Positions 7,913 through 10,778 of a DNA stretch of 10,778 nucleotides are shown piece by piece. The translations under genes were made by a program, and so were the position numbers. Source of the stretch: JBNAVJ01 sp049700455 (GTDB lineage: Bacteria; Bacteroidota; Ignavibacteria; Tepidaquicellales; Tepidaquicellaceae); contig JBNAVJ010000020.1 of assembly GCA_049700455.1 (NCBI GenBank), forward strand, positions 1 to 10,778. The letters run 5' to 3'. A model generated the notes under the pieces. The model had not been told where the DNA came from, did not search any database, and worked only from the letters and a program-made list of their open reading frames with translations. Each line of letters begins with the position of its first letter. The stretch's first letter is position 1.

Positions 7913-9230
7913 TGATGAAAAAATAGTCAGAGAGTCGCTTACTCATTGGTTTCAAGAAAGTGGTTATGAAACTGATGCAGCCGAAAGTGCTGAAATGGCA
8001 TTAACAATGTTAAAAGAAAAGAAATACGATTTAGTACTCCTGGATATGAAAATGCCTGGAATGAGTGGTCTTGACTTGCTTCCTAAAATCAAGGAAAAAG
8101 ACCCAACAATTTATGTGATTTTAATAACTGCCTATGCTTCAGTTCCAACGGCAATTCAAGCGTTGAAAGAAGGGGCTTTTGATTATATTACCAAGCCTGT
8201 AGACCCTGATGAACTTGACCACCTTGTAAGAAAAGCTATTGAGGAGCGCAGTCTGAAAAAGGAAAATGAAATGTTAAAAAATAATATTAAAGAACTAATA
8301 CTTCCTAATGAACTTGTTGGTGAAAGTTTACAGATTAAGAGGGTTCTCGAGATGGTTAATAGTATTGCCAACACAAACACGAACGTAATGATTCGTGGGG
8401 AAAGTGGAGTAGGTAAAGAATTAATAGCAAAGGCTATTCACCTTAATAGCAGACGCAGTTTTTTCCCATTTGTAACAATTAGTTGTAGTTCATATGATGA
8501 TATGGAGTTGGCTACGGAGATTTTTGGTCATGAAAAAGGAAATCTTGAAGGTGTTCATTTCAAAAAGAAAGGCAAACTTGAGCTTGCAAATGGGGGAACA
8601 GTATATTTTGATGAGATTGGTTGTCTTTCAAAAGCGATGCAGGAAGATGTTATGAAAGCCATTGAAAGTAAACGATTTTTCAGGGTAGGTGGAACAGAGA
8701 TTGTTAATAGTGATTTTCGCGTGATAACTGCTACACAATCTCCACTTGAAGATTTGGTCAGGGAGGGAAAATTTAGAGAGGACTTATATTATCGCATTAA
8801 TACATTTACAATTTTTGTACCGCCTTTGAGGGAACGACGGGAGGACATTATGGTGCTGGCTGATTATTTCCTTAAGAAATATTCTGCAATTGTAGGAAAG
8901 CGATTTGTGGGTTTTTCGAGCGATGTAATTAATTTTATGATGACCTATGAATGGAAAGCTAATATACGCGAGCTGGAAAACTGTATTGAACGGGCAGTTG
9001 TTGTTGGTAAAAAAGATTTAATTACTATGAAAGATTTACCATTTGGTACTGATGAATATCTGTTAGCTATGAACGACCGAACACTCAAAACTATGGAGAA
9101 AAAATACATTGAAAAGATTTTGAGTGAAAATCGCTGGAATATATCCAGAAGTGCTGAAATACTTGGCATTGATAGAGTTACGCTTTATAACAAGATACGG
9201 AAATATAAGCTCGGAAAGAAACATCAATGA
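7887..9230 (+). CDS. NtrC-family response regulator with degenerate GAFTGA loop
   Basis: It has 447 residues. The receiver domain is 1 to about 120, with the acidic pair Asp9-Asp10, phosphoacceptor Asp53 in LLDMKMPG, Thr81 and Lys103. The AAA+ domain (about 140-370) has Walker A GESGVGKE (171-178), Walker B VYFDEIG (239-245), arginine-finger candidates Arg297 and Arg303 in FREDLYYR, and VPPLRERREDI. A Fis-type helix-turn-helix sits near the C terminus (about 405-441, with NISRSAEILGIDRVTLYNKI). The sigma-54 contact loop, normally GAFTGA after GHEKG, reads GNLEGV (218-223). That loss predicts no or altered sigma-54 activation, although the ATPase looks intact. Comparable losses are known in HupR and Rhodobacter NtrC, which act with sigma-70-type polymerase. 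AGAGGG at 7879-7884 serves as the ribosome binding site, and the start matches the conserved receiver start RILVVDDE. The stop overlaps the next gene as ATGA. Confidence 0.95.
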   Translation: MKNRILVVDDEKIVRESLTHWFQESGYETDAAESAEMALTMLKEKKYDLVLLDMKMPGMSGLDLLPKIKEKDPTIYVILITAYASVPTAIQALKEGAFDYITKPVDPDELDHLVRKAIEERSLKKENEMLKNNIKELILPNELVGESLQIKRVLEMVNSIANTNTNVMIRGESGVGKELIAKAIHLNSRRSFFPFVTISCSSYDDMELATEIFGHEKGNLEGVHFKKKGKLELANGGTVYFDEIGCLSKAMQEDVMKAIESKRFFRVGGTEIVNSDFRVITATQSPLEDLVREGKFREDLYYRINTFTIFVPPLRERREDIMVLADYFLKKYSAIVGKRFVGFSSDVINFMMTYEWKANIRELENCIERAVVVGKKDLITMKDLPFGTDEYLLAMNDRTLKTMEKKYIEKILSENRWNISRSAEILGIDRVTLYNKIRKYKLGKKHQ

Positions 9231-9766
9231 AATTAAATCTGATAACCGTCAATTTTTCTAACAATGCCCTTCTGCATAAACTTGCTAAGTCGTTGGTAAA
9301 AACTCTGAATCTTACTATAGATACTCATAGTCTGAAACTCGAGGTGGCTGATACCTATTCACCAGAACGAAACCAGTACTATTCGACTGAAGTTCTTGTG
9401 AAGTGTAAAAAAAATCTCCAGGCACTGGAAGGCTATAAAATTTTGCTTATAGATCTGGATATTTATGTGCCTGCTCTGACATATATTTTTGGAGAGGCAG
9501 AATTAGGGGGAGAAGCTGCAATTATATCTATTACCCGATTGAAACCTGAATTTTATATGAATCAGCCTGACCCGGCGCTCTTTTTCCAGCGAATCCAGAA
9601 AGAAGTGCTTCACGAATTAGGGCATAATCTGGGTTTATACCATTGCATTGATTGGGATTGTGTTATGCACTCTTCAAATAATATTGATGAAGTTGACCTG
9701 AAGGGCTCTGATTACTGTCGCAAATGCCGTCAGATTATCAATCGTGATATAGTAAAAGTCTTTTAA
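9227..9766 (+). CDS. amzA: Archaemetzincin-family zinc metalloprotease
   Basis: It has 179 residues, the usual size for prokaryotic archaemetzincins. The core is HELGHNLGLYHC (129-140): His129, His133 and His139 bind catalytic zinc and Glu130 is the general base. It is followed by Cys145 and Met147 (CVM), then Cys164 and Cys167 (CRKC). With Cys140 these cysteines build the second, structural zinc site typical of the family. The spacing between the Met and the final CxxC is 16 residues where I recall 17 for the family. N-terminal family blocks are also visible: YSPERNQYYST (44-54), LLIDLDIYVPALTYIFGEAELGG (73-95) and ISITRL (100-105). There is no signal peptide, so it is probably cytoplasmic. 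Physiological substrates of bacterial archaemetzincins are unknown. The ATGA overlap with the regulator gene implies translation coupled to the two-component system, an unusual setting. Confidence 0.9.
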   Translation: MKLNLITVNFSNNALLHKLAKSLVKTLNLTIDTHSLKLEVADTYSPERNQYYSTEVLVKCKKNLQALEGYKILLIDLDIYVPALTYIFGEAELGGEAAIISITRLKPEFYMNQPDPALFFQRIQKEVLHELGHNLGLYHCIDWDCVMHSSNNIDEVDLKGSDYCRKCRQIINRDIVKVF

Positions 9767-9778
9767 ATTACATCAATG

Positions 9779-9830
9779 GTAGCAGAAACATCCTTTGCCT
9801 GTAAACAAATTCCCCGGTGACGCTATATAT
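9779..9830 (+). repeat. Diverged partial copy of the structured repeat
   Basis: GTAGCAGAAACATCC (9779-9793) and the following TTTGCC closely match GTAGCCGAAGCATCC-TTGC at 10455-10473, apart from three substitutions and a one-base gap. Bases 9779-9783 can pair with 9822-9826 (one G-U). The similarity fades after about 22 bases, so this may be a degenerate member of the same dispersed family or a chance match. Confidence 0.35.
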
Positions 9831-9833
9831 ACC

Positions 9834-9891
9834 CCATAGCAAGATTACCAAATTTTATTTTATCTATTTGTTATTAATCACTTGCTATTGG
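9834..9891. repeat. Long imperfect hairpin between amzA and the RRM gene
   Basis: Bases 9836-9843 (ATAGCAAG) pair perfectly with 9881-9888 (CTTGCTAT). The stem continues outward with CC/GG around one bulged T, and inward with ATTA/TAAT past a 2-base bulge and CAAAT/ATTTG past an internal loop, closing on a 12-base T-rich loop. About 19 pairs can form. No T-run follows on either strand, so it is not a standard intrinsic terminator. It could be a 3' processing or stability element of the kinase-regulator-protease mRNA, or a decayed miniature inverted-repeat element. Confidence 0.5.
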
Positions 9892-9976
9892 TAAAAATAT
9901 TATGTAACTTATCTTAATATTAGAGTAAGCACTCCTTAGAAATCTGCTGAATGCACACTTCAATAGGAAAGCCTCT

Positions 9977-10032
9977 CTGATTCTTTATTAATTTAAAATC
10001 AGCAATGGCTGATTAGGTCCCTAAAATAGGAC
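9977..10032 (+). promoter_or_regulatory. Alternative stem-loops in the leader of the RRM gene
   Basis: The segment AATCAGC (9997-10003) can pair downstream with GCTGATT (10008-10014; seven pairs, loop AATG) or upstream with CTGATT (9977-9982; six pairs, 14-base loop). The two folds exclude each other. A further small hairpin, GTCC (10017-10020) with GGAC (10029-10032), ends one base before the ribosome binding site. This could adjust translation with temperature or RNA binding, for example autoregulation by the encoded protein. That is inference from pairing only. Confidence 0.4.
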
Positions 10033-10037
10033 AGGAG
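10033..10037 (+). promoter_or_regulatory. Ribosome binding site of the RRM gene
   Basis: AGGAG followed by six A residues directly before the ATG at 10044. It is placed ideally, confirms the start, and abuts the preceding leader hairpins. Confidence 0.85.
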
Positions 10038-10043
10038 AAAAAA

Positions 10044-10349
10044 ATGAAAATCTATGTTGGTAACATCGCAAGGGAATCACGTGAAAATGATGTGAAGAAT
10101 TTATTTGAAACTTATGGAACGGTTGATAGTGTTGTGTTAATCAGAGACAATTACACCAACCTTTTAAAAGGCTTTGGTTTTGTAGAGATGTCAGATGATG
10201 AAGCAGCAAAAAAGGCAATTAGTGAACTGGATGGACAACTCTTTAACGACAGGCCCTTAAACGTTAGTGTTGCAAGGCCTAAAAATGATAATGGTGGCAA
10301 CAACAGACGCAGTGGTTACAATCGTGACCGTCGCTACGGTTCACATTAG
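10044..10349 (+). CDS. Small RRM-domain RNA-binding protein
   Basis: It has 101 residues and a single RNA recognition motif. RNP2 is IYVGNI (3-8) and RNP1 is KGFGFVEM (42-49), with the aromatic residues at the RNA-stacking positions (Tyr4, Phe44, Phe46). The domain ends near residue 78 with RPLNVSVARPK. The C-terminal tail (about 80-101) is rich in Asn, Gly, Arg and Tyr (GGNNRRSGYNRDRRYG), a flexible RNA-binding tail typical of bacterial and plant glycine-rich RRM proteins. In Bacteroidota and cyanobacteria such proteins bind mRNA and some are cold-induced. The gene stands alone as a single transcription unit, with its own structured leader, strong ribosome binding site and intrinsic terminator. 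The target RNAs cannot be inferred. Confidence 0.94.
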   Translation: MKIYVGNIARESRENDVKNLFETYGTVDSVVLIRDNYTNLLKGFGFVEMSDDEAAKKAISELDGQLFNDRPLNVSVARPKNDNGGNNRRSGYNRDRRYGSH

Positions 10350-10360
10350 TAGTAAACTTT

Positions 10361-10403
10361 GAAACGTCGCATAAATTTCGTTTGCTAAAATAAACGTCGT
10401 TTC
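10361..10403 (+). repeat. Short repeats in the 3' untranslated region of the RRM gene
   Basis: AAACGTCG occurs at 10362-10369 and 10392-10399. GAAACG (10361-10366) and CGTTTC (10398-10403) form an inverted pair, and 10392-10402 is a near-palindrome (AAACG-T-CGTTT). They may form small stem-loops before the terminator; function unknown. Confidence 0.35.
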
Positions 10404-10408
10404 TTTTC

Positions 10409-10444
10409 AATGGCATTCGTGTAAACAACGGATGCCATTTTTTT
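10409..10444 (+). terminator. Intrinsic terminator of the RRM gene
   Basis: Arms 10409-10420 (AATGGCATTCGT) and 10428-10439 pair over 12 positions with one G-U pair, around the 7-base loop GTAAACA. A run of T follows at once (seven T at 10438-10444). The stop codon of the RRM gene is about 60 bases upstream. On the minus strand there is no T-run, so it works one way only. Confidence 0.92.
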
Positions 10445-10448
10445 ATTC

Positions 10449-10515
10449 TCCAGAGTAGCCGAAGCATCCTTGCTCCGGTGTGTTTGTCCATCAGGGATGA
10501 TGGACTTACTCTGGA
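10449..10515. repeat. Compact folded element, predicted three-way junction
   Basis: The outer stem pairs 10449-10457 with 10507-10515 (nine perfect pairs, extendable by a G-U). It encloses two hairpins. The first is 10459-10478, with CCG and AGC pairing with GCT and CGG across one A-C mismatch. The second is 10486-10505, eight perfect pairs (GTCCATCA with TGATGGAC) on a GGGA loop, a GNRA-type tetraloop. Only about nine bases remain unpaired in the junction. The element is more GC-rich than its surroundings, lies outside any gene, and its 5' part resembles 9779-9799. It may be a REP-like dispersed repeat or a small structured RNA. It lies after the RRM terminator and in the 3' flank of the minus-strand gene. 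Confidence 0.6.
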
Positions 10516-10523
10516 TTATCTTA

Positions 10524-10563
10524 TCAACGCCTCGATGCGTTTGACCAAGTGCCCGTTCGGTAC
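10524..10563. repeat. Two further small hairpins next to the folded element
   Basis: The first hairpin is 10524-10544, TCAACGC with GCGTTTGA, with one bulged T and loop CTCGAT. The second is 10549-10563, GTGCC with GGTAC around CGTTC, including one G-U. Together with the three-way junction they make about 115 bases of nearly continuous secondary structure, so they may belong to the same element. Confidence 0.4.
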
Positions 10564-10588
10564 GAGAATAATGAAGTTGGTAACTAAT

Positions 10589-10611
10589 AAAATTTTTATA
10601 ATATAAATTTT
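10589..10611 (-). terminator. AT-rich hairpin after the minus-strand gene, possible terminator
   Basis: AAAATTT (10589-10595) and AAATTTT (10605-10611) form seven A-T pairs around a 9-base loop, five bases past the stop of the minus-strand gene. The stem has no G-C pairs and would be weak. Confidence 0.25.
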
Positions 10612-10615
10612 CTCA

Positions 10616-10778
10616 TTAATTATTCTTTTGTTTTCTAATTAATTCAATCATCGTTTGGATTGATTCTAACAATTCTTCATCACTAAAATTTTGGTTCTTC
10701 ATAGTTTGATTTTCAGGATGATGAATTTTATTTCTTATAAATGTCGGCAATGTTACATCTTCCTCTTGTTGAAGAATG
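10616..10778 (-). CDS. C-terminal end of an unidentified protein (start beyond window)
   Basis: The minus strand is open from the window edge to a TAA at 10618-10616, giving 53 residues. They include LPTFIRNKIHHPEN (10-23) and then an acidic and hydrophobic helix-like tail, FSDEELLESIQTMIELIRKQ. The composition is protein-like and the frame has no interruption, so I take it as the true 3' end of a gene entering from the right. The RNKIHHPEN motif followed by a DEEL..SI helix reminds me of the C-terminal ends of some AAA-type ATPases in bacterial defence loci. That recollection is weak and should not be used as an annotation. Confidence 0.6.
   Translation of the reverse strand, partial: ILQQEEDVTLPTFIRNKIHHPENQTMKNQNFSDEELLESIQTMIELIRKQKNN

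Noticed and set aside
10279..10491. Minus-strand open frame across the RRM gene end and terminator
   Set aside because: Runs through the RRM coding tail and the terminator hairpin; composition is that of translated structured DNA.
10451..10614. Plus-strand open frame through the folded element (ends ...CPFGTRIMKLVTNK)
   Set aside because: It coincides with continuous stem-loops, has no supported start, and structure explains the sequence better than coding.
1..10778. CRISPR arrays, tRNA or rRNA genes, insertion sequences
   Set aside because: No regularly spaced repeats, no cloverleaf with a CCA-type end, and no transposase fragments recognised on either strand.

Overview
The window is AT-rich chromosomal DNA, probably from an uncultivated bacterium of the Bacteroidota/FCB side of the tree (Ignavibacteria-like is my best guess). 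The strongest pointer is the first gene. It ends in a T9SS/FlgD-like C-terminal sorting domain opening with the NYPNPFNP signature that is common in Ignavibacteria, Marinimicrobia, Cloacimonadota and relatives. A heterodimeric methylmalonyl-CoA mutase and a small RRM-type RNA-binding protein fit that group. The taxonomic call is inference.

Layout. (1) 1-315, plus strand: tail of a secreted T9SS-type protein. (2) 316-673: no intact gene; it holds a hairpin and a short coding-looking remnant with an in-frame imperfect repeat. (3) 674-1087, plus: a small four-helix membrane protein of unknown function. (4) 5429-1126, minus: mutA-mutB, translationally coupled by an ATGA overlap, encoding the B12-dependent mutase that interconverts (R)-methylmalonyl-CoA and succinyl-CoA. 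MutB keeps the substrate and cobalamin residues; MutA lacks the cobalamin histidine, as expected. (5) 5430-5631: divergent AT-rich control region. (6) 5632-9766, plus: a tight four-gene unit made of a membrane-anchored GcvH-like protein, a c-type-heme histidine kinase, an NtrC-family response regulator and an archaemetzincin-type metalloprotease. The last three reading frames overlap. (7) 9767-10043: leader with a long imperfect hairpin and alternative stem-loops. (8) 10044-10349, plus: RRM protein with a good intrinsic terminator. (9) 10449-10566: compact folded DNA/RNA element, including a predicted three-way junction. (10) 10616-10778, minus: C-terminal end of an unidentified protein that runs off the window.

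The most interesting part is unit (6). A periplasmic sensor with two c-heme attachment motifs should read a redox signal and phosphorylate a regulator whose sigma-54 contact loop (GAFTGA) is degenerate, so the regulator probably does not work as a classical sigma-54 activator. Upstream in the same unit is a membrane-tethered H-protein fold whose lipoyl-lysine position appears to be serine. Downstream, coupled to the regulator, is a zinc metalloprotease of a family not normally linked to two-component signalling. I read this as a candidate undescribed redox-signalling module; its output is unknown. The second item of interest is the structured element beyond the RRM gene, whose 5' part has a diverged second copy in the window and which may belong to a dispersed repeat family.
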